A stretch of 14,538 nucleotides of DNA, taken from assembly GCA_012522985.1 (NCBI GenBank), contig JAAYJJ010000079.1, positions 1 to 14,538 of the forward strand, given 5' to 3'. This document shows positions 1 to 6,456 of the stretch, piece after piece. The notes under the pieces are model-generated. The model ran no database searches. It was given only the letters and a program-made list of their open reading frames with translations, and was not told the DNA's origin. Position numbers and translations under genes: made by a program. Positions within the stretch are counted from its first letter, which is position 1. Every line of letters begins with the position of its first letter. This stretch comes from Aliarcobacter butzleri (GTDB lineage: Bacteria; Campylobacterota; Campylobacteria; Campylobacterales; Arcobacteraceae).

Positions 1-343
1 CACTTAAACTATCTATTCTATGTAAATTCAACTCGATACAATGCGAACTAAAAGTAGGTAAAAATTCGTTTGGAATATACTCTTCATGCTTAATTATTTT
101 TAATTTTGGATGATTTGTATTTAACCAATTTGGTAGGTGTCCGTAAGTAATAAAATATATATTATTTACCCACGGCATAAACTCTTCAATACCACGAAAT
201 ATAAAATGTAAATTATCCCAATCTCTATATCTATCCTCACTATTTAGATCCGAGTTTTTTGGCTGATATTTTTCTTTTTCTGCTCTCCAAAGTGAGTCAT
301 TACCATCTACCCAAGGCAGAACTATATCTATTTTCTCAATCAT
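1..343 (-). CDS. Stealth-family sugar-phosphate transferase, N-terminal part (runs off the window)
   Basis: Only the first 114 codons are inside the window; the gene continues beyond base 1. It starts at the ATG at 343, one base after the glf stop codon. Residues 5-14 read IDIVLPWVDG, the conserved region 1 signature of Stealth proteins. Residues from about 38 onward contain RYRDWDNL, FRGIE, PWVNNIYFIT, GHLPNWLNTNHPKLKI and the HCIELNLHRI stretch, which is the start of conserved region 2. Stealth proteins of bacteria are hexose-1-phosphate transferases that make phosphodiester links in capsules or other surface glycans; full-length members are about 300-370 residues. Next to glf and a GT2 enzyme, I infer a role in building a surface or flagellar glycan. 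The acceptor and the donor sugar cannot be read from this fragment. Confidence 0.88.
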   Translation of the reverse strand, partial: MIEKIDIVLPWVDGNDSLWRAEKEKYQPKNSDLNSEDRYRDWDNLHFIFRGIEEFMPWVNNIYFITYGHLPNWLNTNHPKLKIIKHEEYIPNEFLPTFSSHCIELNLHRIDSLS

Positions 344-344
344 T

Positions 345-1481
345 TTATATTTCTCTATATACTTCCAAAGCCCTTTTTACCACATCATCCATATCATAGT
401 ACTTATACTCTGCAAGTCTTCCTACTAAAATAAGATTAGTAAAGTTTTTTGAATACTCTAAATATTGATCATATTTCCTTTGGTTCTCATCTGTAAAGAT
501 TGGATAATATGGTATGTTTTCACCTCTTTTATACTCTTGTGGATACTCTTTTAAGATAGTAGTTTTATTTGAATTTATTGGATGTATATGCTTAAACTCT
601 GTAATTCTAGTAAAATCATAATCATTTGGATAGTTGATGGTTGCTTTTTCTTGATAGAACTCTTTTTCTATAGTTTCAAATTTCATATCTACACTTCTAT
701 ATGGAAGCTCTCCATATTTATAGTTATATAGCTCATCTATGGCTCCCGTATAGATGACTTTGCCATCAAACTTGTTACCAAACAGATAGAAATCCTTATC
801 TTTGATCTGACAAATCTCAGCAAAATCAGTATTTAGCATAAGCTTGATATTTTTATGATTTAGCATATTTGCTATCATCTTTGTATATCCATGCTTTGGT
901 GCCAACTGATAAGTATCATTAAAGTATCTATTATCACGACCTACAAAAATAGGAACTCTAGCAGTCACTGCTGTATCCATCTCTTCGGGTTTCATCCCCC
1001 ATTGTTTTGCTGTATAGTTTTTGAAAATTTTTTCATATATAAAATCTGCTAAAAATGACAACTCACTATCACTTGATTTTTTAAGCTCTAATATAGGAAG
1101 TTTAGAGTTATAATCATAATTTTGTAGTAGTTTATCTTCTATACTTTTAGCTTTGCTCTTTGGGAAAACCTCATATAAAGTATTTAAGTTAAAAGGAATA
1201 GGCACTTTTTTGCCATCTATAAAGCATAAAACCTCATGATTATAGATATTCCAAGTAGTAAATTGTGATAGATACTCAACTATTTCTTTATTATTTGTAT
1301 GAAATAGATGTGGTCCATATTTGTGGATTAAAATATTATTTTCATCTTTATAGTCATAACAGTTTCCACTGATGTGGTTTCTTTTTTCTATTAAAAGTAC
1401 TTTTTTATCTAGTTTTGTTGCAATTTGCTCTGCAATTACAGCTCCAGCAAGTCCAGCTCCTACAACTATATGATCTATCAT
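345..1481 (-). CDS. glf: UDP-galactopyranose mutase
   Basis: Flavoenzyme that interconverts UDP-galactopyranose and UDP-galactofuranose in the cytoplasm, supplying the donor for galactofuranose-containing glycans. The 378-residue length is normal for the family. The N-terminus has the FAD-binding pattern VVGAGLAG (residues 6-13), followed by the acidic end of the second strand (LLIEKRNHISGN). HKYGPHLFHT (53-62) is the typical conserved block near the flavin. RVPIFVGRDNRYFND and the C-terminal GRLAEYKYYDMDDVV match conserved UGM blocks that carry substrate-phosphate-binding arginine and tyrosine residues. The start at 1481 overlaps the stop of the upstream glycosyltransferase by four bases (ATGA), so the two are translationally coupled. 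Its gene neighbour is a GlfT2-like transferase, which supports a galactofuranose-using pathway. Confidence 0.95.
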   Translation of the reverse strand: MIDHIVVGAGLAGAVIAEQIATKLDKKVLLIEKRNHISGNCYDYKDENNILIHKYGPHLFHTNNKEIVEYLSQFTTWNIYNHEVLCFIDGKKVPIPFNLNTLYEVFPKSKAKSIEDKLLQNYDYNSKLPILELKKSSDSELSFLADFIYEKIFKNYTAKQWGMKPEEMDTAVTARVPIFVGRDNRYFNDTYQLAPKHGYTKMIANMLNHKNIKLMLNTDFAEICQIKDKDFYLFGNKFDGKVIYTGAIDELYNYKYGELPYRSVDMKFETIEKEFYQEKATINYPNDYDFTRITEFKHIHPINSNKTTILKEYPQEYKRGENIPYYPIFTDENQRKYDQYLEYSKNFTNLILVGRLAEYKYYDMDDVVKRALEVYREI

Positions 1482-2452
1482 TTATCACCTTTTAAGATTT
1501 GTGTTGGTTTGTCGTTGTCAAAGACTCCTCTAAGTCCATCCCAAACAGAACTAGTTGCAAATACTACTCTTTTGTATTTGTTATCATCGTATAGAATTAT
1601 ATCCTTTATTAGCTCAAAATATAATTTTGCTATCAAAAAATACCGTTTAAAGCCCTTACCATACTTGATAGCCAAAAATATAGAGTTCCTAAGTCCAAAG
1701 TATTTTAACCAAAGTCTATCATACCTAATACGGTTTTTTCTAAACCATAAAAAGCTTTTTTCTATTTTTTCCTCTTGTCTTTGCTCTTTGTGATAGATAC
1801 TTACATTATTTACCATAAGTATCTTTCCTAGAGTCGATAGTCTTAAACTATACTCCACATCATCATGATGAATGAAAAATCTCTTTTCTGGTAAGCCTAT
1901 TTTTTTAACAGATGTTAGAGGGATTAAAATCCCTACAAAAGAGGCTAAATCTATTTGTGCAAATTCACTATCATAAACCTCTTTTTTTACAGGCTTTTGA
2001 AAAGATGGAATACAGTTATAATAATCAATAATAGCCCTATGCCCATACCCACCCAGAGATAAAGTATTATTTTCTTTTGTTCCGATGAGTAGCTTTGGAG
2101 CATAGGCACTATATTTACTATCATCAAGGTTTTTTACAAGACCCTCTAAAGTATTTAATTCAGGCTCTGCATCATCATCCATAAGCCATACATAATCATA
2201 AGAGTTTTCTTGTGCATACTTTACACCTTCATAAAACCCACCAGCACCACCTATATTTTTAGGTAAGTTTTTATATATAATATTTTCATTTTCTAAATAG
2301 CCATCTTCTTTTATTTTGCTATCAGTCCCATCTGTTGAGGCATTGTTTACAAGTAGTATATCAGTTTTATAAGTTTGATTAAGTAGTGCCTCTAAACACT
2401 CTTTTAGAAGCTTATATCTATTATAAGTAACTACAACTGTACATACTTTCAA
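1478..2452 (-). CDS. GT2-family glycosyltransferase, GlfT2-like (probable galactofuranosyltransferase)
   Basis: A 324-residue GT-A fold glycosyltransferase of family 2. The N-terminus VVTYNRYKLL (8-17) and LLVNNASTDGT (33-43) form the nucleotide-binding part. NIGGAGGF (67-73 region) and WLMDDDAEP (89-97), with the metal-binding DDD at 92-94, are characteristic of the GlfT2-like subgroup. HHDDVEYSLR (195-204) holds the likely catalytic acid, and H221 is the later metal ligand. The start is a TTG at 2452, chosen because AGGAG lies six bases upstream. The gene overlaps glf by four bases, and glf would supply UDP-Galf, so galactofuranose is the likely donor; that is inference, and a rhamnosyl-type donor is the main alternative. 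The C-terminal third (after about 230) is not recognisable and may contact the acceptor or membrane. Confidence 0.88.
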   Translation of the reverse strand: MKVCTVVVTYNRYKLLKECLEALLNQTYKTDILLVNNASTDGTDSKIKEDGYLENENIIYKNLPKNIGGAGGFYEGVKYAQENSYDYVWLMDDDAEPELNTLEGLVKNLDDSKYSAYAPKLLIGTKENNTLSLGGYGHRAIIDYYNCIPSFQKPVKKEVYDSEFAQIDLASFVGILIPLTSVKKIGLPEKRFFIHHDDVEYSLRLSTLGKILMVNNVSIYHKEQRQEEKIEKSFLWFRKNRIRYDRLWLKYFGLRNSIFLAIKYGKGFKRYFLIAKLYFELIKDIILYDDNKYKRVVFATSSVWDGLRGVFDNDKPTQILKGDK

Positions 2453-2483
2453 AAACCACTCCTATTGATTTATCATAACTTAC

Positions 2484-2489
2484 ATTATA
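2484..2489 (-). promoter_or_regulatory. Candidate -10 box for the glycosyltransferase-glf-Stealth genes
   Basis: On the minus strand a perfect TATAAT is preceded by a T-rich tract (TTTTTAGC), the pattern of sigma-70 promoters in Campylobacterota, which often lack a clear -35 box. It lies 31-36 bases upstream of the TTG start at 2452, with the AGGAG ribosome site in between. No good -35 hexamer is seen. In AT-rich DNA a chance match is possible, but the position, right after the palindrome and decayed module, makes a new transcription start for the last genes plausible. Confidence 0.4.
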
Positions 2490-2505
2490 GCTAAAAATGA
2501 CTCTA

Positions 2506-2546
2506 TTTATAGTAACCTGCATTACAGTAATGCAGGTTACTATAAA
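2506..2546. repeat. Perfect 41-base palindrome (20-base arms, one-base centre)
   Basis: The left arm begins TTTATAGTAACCTGC at 2506 and the right arm is its exact reverse complement, ending at 2546; the single unpaired centre base is 2526. As RNA it would form a 20-bp hairpin. The stem has only about 35% G+C, and no run of U follows it on either strand, so it is not a textbook Rho-independent terminator, though it could still stop or stabilise transcripts. It sits immediately downstream (minus strand) of the duplicated ligase 3' end and upstream of the candidate promoter. Its outer nine bases (TTTATAGTA on the minus strand) are also found after the ligase stop codon near 3602-3610. The core differs from the palindromes at 6539 and 8007. 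Confidence 0.85.
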
Positions 2547-2624
2547 AACAAACTTATACTTTTCTTCTTTTCTTCTTAAACCTATCACCAAAGTTTGTCT
2601 TTGATACAACATGTACTTTTGTTG
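2538..2624 (-). repeat. Direct repeat copy A: diverged duplicate of the acyl-ligase gene's 3' end
   Basis: These 87 bases match 3602-3686 with four substitutions and one two-base length difference. Read on the minus strand in the ligase frame, copy A encodes a tail ending VSKTNFGDRFKKKRRKV followed by TAA. The intact ligase ends VSKTNFGDRFKKIRRKV, also with TAA. The frame and stop codon are kept although nothing upstream of about 2625 is coding in that frame. The two copies bracket the zeta-toxin-like module, as expected if the module entered next to, or by duplication of, the ligase 3' end. Copy A is probably a non-functional remnant; it holds no start codon of its own in the ligase frame. 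Confidence 0.85.
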
Positions 2625-2645
2625 TATTTTAAAAAATAATATATT

Positions 2646-3122
2646 TTACAATAAACATTCACTAACCAACTTTGGAATAGAATCAACTTGCCATTTTACT
2701 ATTGAACCATCTGTTATTTCGCATATCCAAGTTTTTTCATTTGAAGAGTTATCAAAGATATAAGCTCTATAACTTAGTTTAACAGCTTCTTTGAGATATC
2801 CTAAAGAACGATAATACCTACTTACTATCTTTTCATCTGGTACATTATGCCCCTTAAATAGTACTCTGTTTTTTACGCTAGATATATTGATCAACGGGTC
2901 ACTGGTGGCAATATAATAAAGATAGTTTCTATATCCTAGTTTTTTAGATAGTTTTAAAAGCTCTATTTTATCATATGAACTCATAACTGTTTCAAAGGTG
3001 AATGATTTCCTAAGTTCTAATAACTTCTTTCTAATAAAATCAGCACACACCGATGCATAATATGAGTTTATTTCTATATCTGTAAATATCAACTTATTAT
3101 CACTATATTTTATAAATATCAA
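2646..3122 (-). pseudogene. Zeta-toxin-like P-loop kinase, C-terminal fragment (frameshifted from 3124-3351)
   Basis: The 158-residue frame is the C-terminal two thirds of a zeta-toxin-like ATPase/kinase of the type common in Gram-negative genomes. Recognisable blocks are FTDIEINSYYAS, ADFIRKKLLE, SFTFETVMSS, YRNYLYYIATSDPLINI, NRVLFKGHNVPDEKIVSRYYRSL and RAYIFDNSSNE. The homologous N-terminal part with the nucleotide-binding loop is in another frame directly upstream. The frame is open back to about 3146 and encodes TTELIDELIFIK before the shown TTG at 3122, so that TTG is probably not a true start. One base fewer in the AAAA run near 3144-3147 would join the two parts. It is most simply a frameshifted remnant; a sequencing indel cannot be excluded. 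Zeta toxins phosphorylate UDP-sugar precursors of the wall, but this copy is unlikely to be active. Confidence 0.78.
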
Positions 3123-3123
3123 T

Positions 3124-3351
3124 TCATCTATTAACTCTGTAGTTTTCTAAAAAACTAAATACCTCATCTTTATTAGTATGCACTTCACAATGTGTAAAAT
3201 CAATAAACCTATATTCATCAATTTCTTTTTCTATTTCATCTGGATTTATATATATTCCTAACAGCTCTTTACTAATAATATTTTTTATAGTACTTTTGCC
3301 ACTTTCATTAGGAGCAGCAAACATTCTAAGCCTTGGAATCTCTGAACTCAT
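3124..3351 (-). pseudogene. Zeta-toxin-like P-loop kinase, N-terminal fragment with altered Walker A
   Basis: The 75-residue frame carries the nucleotide-binding N-terminus of a zeta-toxin-like protein: RMFAAPNESGKST at residues 9-21, then YINPDEIEKEI. The family's P-loop normally reads GPNGSGKST; here the first glycine is alanine (A13) and the second is glutamate (E16), while G18-K19-S20-T21 remain. The frame runs into a stop at 3124-3126 after FLENYRVNR, where family members continue into the sequence found in the other frame at 2646-3122. The loss of P-loop glycines together with the frameshift argues for real decay and not only a base-call error. The start at 3351 overlaps the stop of the small upstream gene by four bases (ATGA), the usual layout of a partner-toxin pair. 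Confidence 0.78.
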
Positions 3352-3566
3352 ATTATAAAAACTTTTTTATCTTTCTTAACTGCTGGTTTAATCTCTTTTA
3401 TAAACTTTTTTGTCCCATCTGGAAAAACTTCATATATTTTATCTTCTATCACTTGTGTGACACTAAGTCCAGCACTCAATGTATCTAAATAGGCTTTTTT
3501 AACTGCACTATTTGCAAGTTCTGGTATATGGCTTTCTAAAAAGTCTAGCTCTTTTTCTGTTTTCAT
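3348..3566 (-). CDS. Small protein paired with the zeta-like toxin (possible antitoxin)
   Basis: A 72-residue charged protein starting at the ATG at 3566. That start is preferred over the in-frame GTG at 3572 because a strong GGAGGG site lies eight bases upstream of the ATG but only two from the GTG. The first half (EKELDFLESHIPELANSAVKKAYLDTLSAG) looks helical. The second half (SVTQVIEDKIYEVFPDGTKKFIKEI) reads as two short beta strands with a PDG turn, ending in a lysine-rich tail. No membrane segment, signal or DNA-binding motif is recognised. Its four-base overlap with the zeta-like frame and its position first in the pair suggest it is the toxin's partner or antitoxin; this rests on context only. 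Unlike its neighbour it looks intact. Confidence 0.6.
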   Translation of the reverse strand: MKTEKELDFLESHIPELANSAVKKAYLDTLSAGLSVTQVIEDKIYEVFPDGTKKFIKEIKPAVKKDKKVFII

Positions 3567-3601
3567 AAGCACTACCCTCCTATTGTTTTATACTAAGATA
3601 C

Positions 3602-3686
3602 TACTATAAACAAACTTATACTTTTCTTCTTATCTTCTTAAACCTATCACCAAAGTTTGTCTTTGATACAACATACACTTTGGTTG
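3602..3686 (-). repeat. Direct repeat copy B: authentic 3' end of the acyl-ligase gene
   Basis: This is the partner of copy A (2538-2624). It covers the last codons and stop of the intact ligase plus about 14 bases of 3' flank, to the shared TTTATAGTA. Beyond that, on the minus strand, the sequence becomes the leader of the small gene at 3566, with its GGAGGG site, whereas in copy A it becomes the palindrome. The module between the two repeats is therefore about 910-980 bp and has a clear boundary at each end. Confidence 0.85.
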
Positions 3687-4932
3687 GTGTCTTATAAGGT
3701 TCTAGCTTATTTTTACAAAAAAGCCTTATGGTTTTTTTGATATTTTCTTGCCTCTTATTTAAAACTACATCACAAACCACAGCTTGTCCTGTGATGGCAT
3801 TAAGCTCACCATATACCATCACATCATCTATGATATCTAGCTGCAAAATAAGAGACTCTACCTCACTAGGAAGTACCTTTTGTCCACCTACATTGATCAC
3901 TTCTTTGGCTCTTCCTATAATCTTGATATACTCTCCATCGATTTCCACCAAATCCCCAGTTTTAAACCATCCATCACTTGTAAAGCTCTCCATGGAAGAG
4001 TTTAAATAACCCAAAATTTGAGTATCACTTTTTAGCCACAGTTCACCATCTACAACTCTTTGCTCTACTCCATCGAGCTTCATATATAGTGAATTAGATG
4101 ATTTACTACTTGTTGTACTTATACCCGTTTCACTTGTACCAAATGTTTGTAACATTTTGACTTTGGGAAACTGCTCTTTTAGCTTGACCAATAAAGACTC
4201 AGGCATAGTTTCTGTACCATATGTGATCATTCTAAGGCTACTTAAATCATACCTTGTATGCTCTTTAGAGATAAGTAAAAGATTCAAAAACGTAGGACTA
4301 GATGGAAGAATGGCTATTTTGTACCTCTCTATCAAAGCACATATTGTTGTAGCATCTTTATTTTTAGGGATTATCACACTAGCACCCATACTAAGTGCAT
4401 TAAATAGGGTATTTAAGCCCCCTATATGATCAAACATCAAAAAAAGTAACATATTGATATTTTTAGCTCTTTTTCCAAGATAGCTATCTATGAGTTTGTC
4501 TAGATTATGTATCATAGCTTTTGGTTTACCTGTGCTACCACTAGAAAAAAGCACAAGCCCAGAGTGTTTGGAGCTTATAAGGTTTTCTATCATAGGGTGA
4601 GTTTTATCGGCGGCTACTTTTGTGATATCATTATCTTTTATCACATATTCACAAAGTGACTCTTGTATAAACTCCTCTTGGAGAGTTTTTATAGTTGTAG
4701 CAATAGGAACTATAATATTTTTTAGAGTATAAAGAGCCAAAAAAAGTGTTATATTATCAAATGAATAGTTCCCTAAAATGGCTACCGTTTTTTGCTCTAT
4801 GCTCTTTTGCTTTAGTAGTTTTTCCCACTCTTTTGTCTTTTGTACTAGCTCCTTATAACTATAGCTTTTATTATCATCTATGATTGCAACTTTTTCTTCA
4901 TACTCTATAAGCTTTTTTATAAAATCACTCAT
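3616..4932 (-). CDS. AMP-forming acyl-CoA synthetase / acyl-ACP ligase
   Basis: A 438-residue ANL-superfamily adenylating enzyme, which activates a carboxylic acid with ATP and passes it to CoA or to a carrier-protein pantetheine. The phosphate-binding loop is SSGSTGKPK (130-138). YGTETMP and FGTSETG form the adenine-binding and Thr-Glu region. GWFKTGDL holds the ribose-binding aspartate, and INVGGQKVLPSEVE marks the hinge and C-terminal domain. The C-terminal tail GDRFKKIRRKV places K432 or K433 as the adenylation lysine. It is shorter than the usual 500 or more residues, mainly in the N-terminal lobe, like other ligases in polysaccharide loci. Its start overlaps the SDR stop by four bases (ATGA), so it is coupled to the SDR and ACP. 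I infer that it charges the adjacent ACP with a short acyl group for sugar decoration; its real substrate is unknown. Confidence 0.88.
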   Translation of the reverse strand: MSDFIKKLIEYEEKVAIIDDNKSYSYKELVQKTKEWEKLLKQKSIEQKTVAILGNYSFDNITLFLALYTLKNIIVPIATTIKTLQEEFIQESLCEYVIKDNDITKVAADKTHPMIENLISSKHSGLVLFSSGSTGKPKAMIHNLDKLIDSYLGKRAKNINMLLFLMFDHIGGLNTLFNALSMGASVIIPKNKDATTICALIERYKIAILPSSPTFLNLLLISKEHTRYDLSSLRMITYGTETMPESLLVKLKEQFPKVKMLQTFGTSETGISTTSSKSSNSLYMKLDGVEQRVVDGELWLKSDTQILGYLNSSMESFTSDGWFKTGDLVEIDGEYIKIIGRAKEVINVGGQKVLPSEVESLILQLDIIDDVMVYGELNAITGQAVVCDVVLNKRQENIKKTIRLFCKNKLEPYKTPTKVYVVSKTNFGDRFKKIRRKV

Positions 4933-5630
4933 TGCATTACTCCGCCTAGATAGATTACTTGCCCTGTTATAAATGAACTTTTAGAACTTGCAAAAAACTC
5001 TACTACATTAATAATATCTTCAAATTGTCCAAATCTTTTGATAGCTTGTTTATCTAAAAGATTTTTAATTTTATCTTTTGGTACTGCTTTAATTAGATCA
5101 GTTTGTATAGGTGTTGGAGCTATTACATTGACAGTAATACCAAAAGGACTTAGCTCTTTTGCCGATGTTTTGCTAAATGTCTCAACCGCAGCCTTACTAG
5201 AGGCATATATAGCTTCTCCATCAAGATTTAGTGCTTTTGCTACCGTTGAGAAGTTGATAATCCGCCCCTTGCCTTGTCTCATCATCACCTTTGAAACCTC
5301 TCTAGTAAATAAAAAAGTCCCTACAAAGTTGGTATTAAGAACTCTTATAGTACTTTCTTTTGAAGTCGTTAGGATGTGGTTCATTGATGCAGTTCCTGCA
5401 TTGTTGATCAAAATATCTATATGCTTAAACTCTTTTTTCACCTCTCGTATCATTCTTACAACTGCTTTTTCATCCTCTACATCTAAACTAAAATGTCTAT
5501 AGTTTTGATGCTCTATTGATGGCTTTGCCCTACTACATCCCACTACTATATTATCTTGACTCAAAAAGTACTCAGCTAGTGCTTTACCTATACCTTTGCT
5601 TGTTCCTGTTATTACTATAACTTTACTCAT
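4929..5630 (-). CDS. FabG-like short-chain dehydrogenase/reductase
   Basis: A 233-residue classical SDR. The NAD(P)-binding TGTSKGIG lies at 8-15, NNAG at 76-79, and the catalytic S128, Y142 and K146 (YASSK) are all present, so the enzyme should be active. The C-terminus IYLGGVMQ resembles the end of 3-oxoacyl-ACP reductases (GG..M). It overlaps the ACP gene by eight bases upstream and the ligase by four downstream. With an ACP and an acyl ligase on either side, the likely role is NAD(P)H-dependent reduction of a 3-oxoacyl-ACP to the hydroxyacyl form, or a related oxo/hydroxy conversion on the acyl group. A sugar substrate is the alternative. Housekeeping fatty acid synthesis is less likely, because no fabD, fabH or fabF is present nearby. 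Confidence 0.85.
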   Translation of the reverse strand: MSKVIVITGTSKGIGKALAEYFLSQDNIVVGCSRAKPSIEHQNYRHFSLDVEDEKAVVRMIREVKKEFKHIDILINNAGTASMNHILTTSKESTIRVLNTNFVGTFLFTREVSKVMMRQGKGRIINFSTVAKALNLDGEAIYASSKAAVETFSKTSAKELSPFGITVNVIAPTPIQTDLIKAVPKDKIKNLLDKQAIKRFGQFEDIINVVEFFASSKSSFITGQVIYLGGVMQ

Positions 5631-5919
5631 TGTTTACCAGTAGATTTTCGATATATAAAGCTAGGCTTTCCACACTCCTAAAAGGTGAAGTCTTAGCACT
5701 CATAGCCTTTTCATCAGCTAGTACTATATCCACATCAAATTCATCTGAAATCTTCTCTTCCACATCAGCTATCAAGCTTACAAGTGCCAAGCTATCTAAA
5801 GCACCGCTTCCACCATAAAGCCTAGTTTGCATAGTTGGAGCTACTAAAGAGTCATTTTCTAGCTCTTCATTTAGCTCTTGTAGTGTTTTTAATATAATAT
5901 TTTCTATTTTATCTCTCAT
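5623..5919 (-). CDS. Acyl carrier protein
   Basis: A 98-residue acidic, helical carrier protein. GALDSLALVSLI (39-50) has the DSL motif with S43 as the expected phosphopantetheine attachment site. Helix 1 (IENIILKTLQELNEEL) and the acidic C-terminal half fit the four-helix fold. It is about 20 residues longer than a typical fatty-acid AcpP, with extra sequence before the DSL motif and a loop around 68-80, so it is probably a dedicated ACP for this locus and not the housekeeping one. The start at 5919 overlaps the acetyltransferase stop by four bases, and its stop overlaps the SDR start by eight. This places it between a GNAT acyltransferase and acyl-processing enzymes, a layout suited to handing an acyl group to a sugar. 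Confidence 0.88.
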   Translation of the reverse strand: MRDKIENIILKTLQELNEELENDSLVAPTMQTRLYGGSGALDSLALVSLIADVEEKISDEFDVDIVLADEKAMSAKTSPFRSVESLALYIENLLVNNE

Positions 5920-6455
5920 CTTTTATCCTCAAATATAAACTCGGTTTTTTCTATGAACTTTTTTATTGATTTTAATACTCTTTTTTCCTTTTGTTCTTGC
6001 CAAACACTCTTTGACAATCGCAAAAATAGATACTCTTTATTCTCATCAAAAACTCTAAATCCAAAATTTTTATTAAACTCATATGCATTTGTATTTGTTA
6101 CCTTTACAAAAGACTCTATCTCTTCATCAAACTTACTAAATATATAATCCAAAAACCTATAGCATACTATAGATTTTACTATAGGACTTACATCGTCAGC
6201 AAAATACAATCCCCAAGAGATATTTTGGTTTTTTAGATAATTTACAGAACCAACTATACTATTTTCTATAATAATAGCAAAATATTCTCTGTTTTTGCTA
6301 TTTTTTAGGGTTTCTACAAAGTTTTTATGTTCATTTAATAATATCTCATCACTATTTCTCATATTTTCTCTAATCTGCTTTTGATTTCGTAACTCTAAAA
6401 TATCCCTACTCTCATCATCACTTAAAAGGATAAAGTTTTTAAAAACTATTTTCAT
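5916..6455 (-). CDS. pseH: GNAT N-acetyltransferase, probable PseH
   Basis: A 179-residue GNAT-like protein, almost the length of Helicobacter PseH (about 180). PseH acetylates the 4-amino group of UDP-4-amino-4,6-dideoxy-AltNAc, the third step to pseudaminic acid. Supporting features are an N-terminal LELRNQKQIRENM block, then HKNFVETLKNSKNREYFAII, the strand IENSIVGSVNYL, and TNTNAYEFNKNFGF near 122-135, typical of the GNAT N-(A)-x-x-x-x-x-GF end of motif B. The other five Pse enzymes lie upstream with no other acetyltransferase among them, so PseH is the only unfilled step. Sequence similarity seen by eye is moderate. As it is coupled by a four-base overlap to an ACP, its acyl donor could be something other than acetyl-CoA. 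The start at 6455 follows GGAAGAG. Confidence 0.72.
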   Translation of the reverse strand: MKIVFKNFILLSDDESRDILELRNQKQIRENMRNSDEILLNEHKNFVETLKNSKNREYFAIIIENSIVGSVNYLKNQNISWGLYFADDVSPIVKSIVCYRFLDYIFSKFDEEIESFVKVTNTNAYEFNKNFGFRVFDENKEYLFLRLSKSVWQEQKEKRVLKSIKKFIEKTEFIFEDKR

Positions 6456-6456
6456 A

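Noticed and set aside
2421..2612. A 63-codon open frame across the palindrome and into the glycosyltransferase start
   Set aside because: It reads the ligase-end duplicate in a wrong frame and the palindrome in both arms, has no ribosome site and overlaps the real GT2 start; it is a by-product of the repeat.
3144..3160. Phase-variable homopolymer switching the zeta-like gene
   Set aside because: The runs are only A4 and T6, common in this AT-rich DNA and too short for efficient slippage; the Walker A loop is also altered, which fits decay better.
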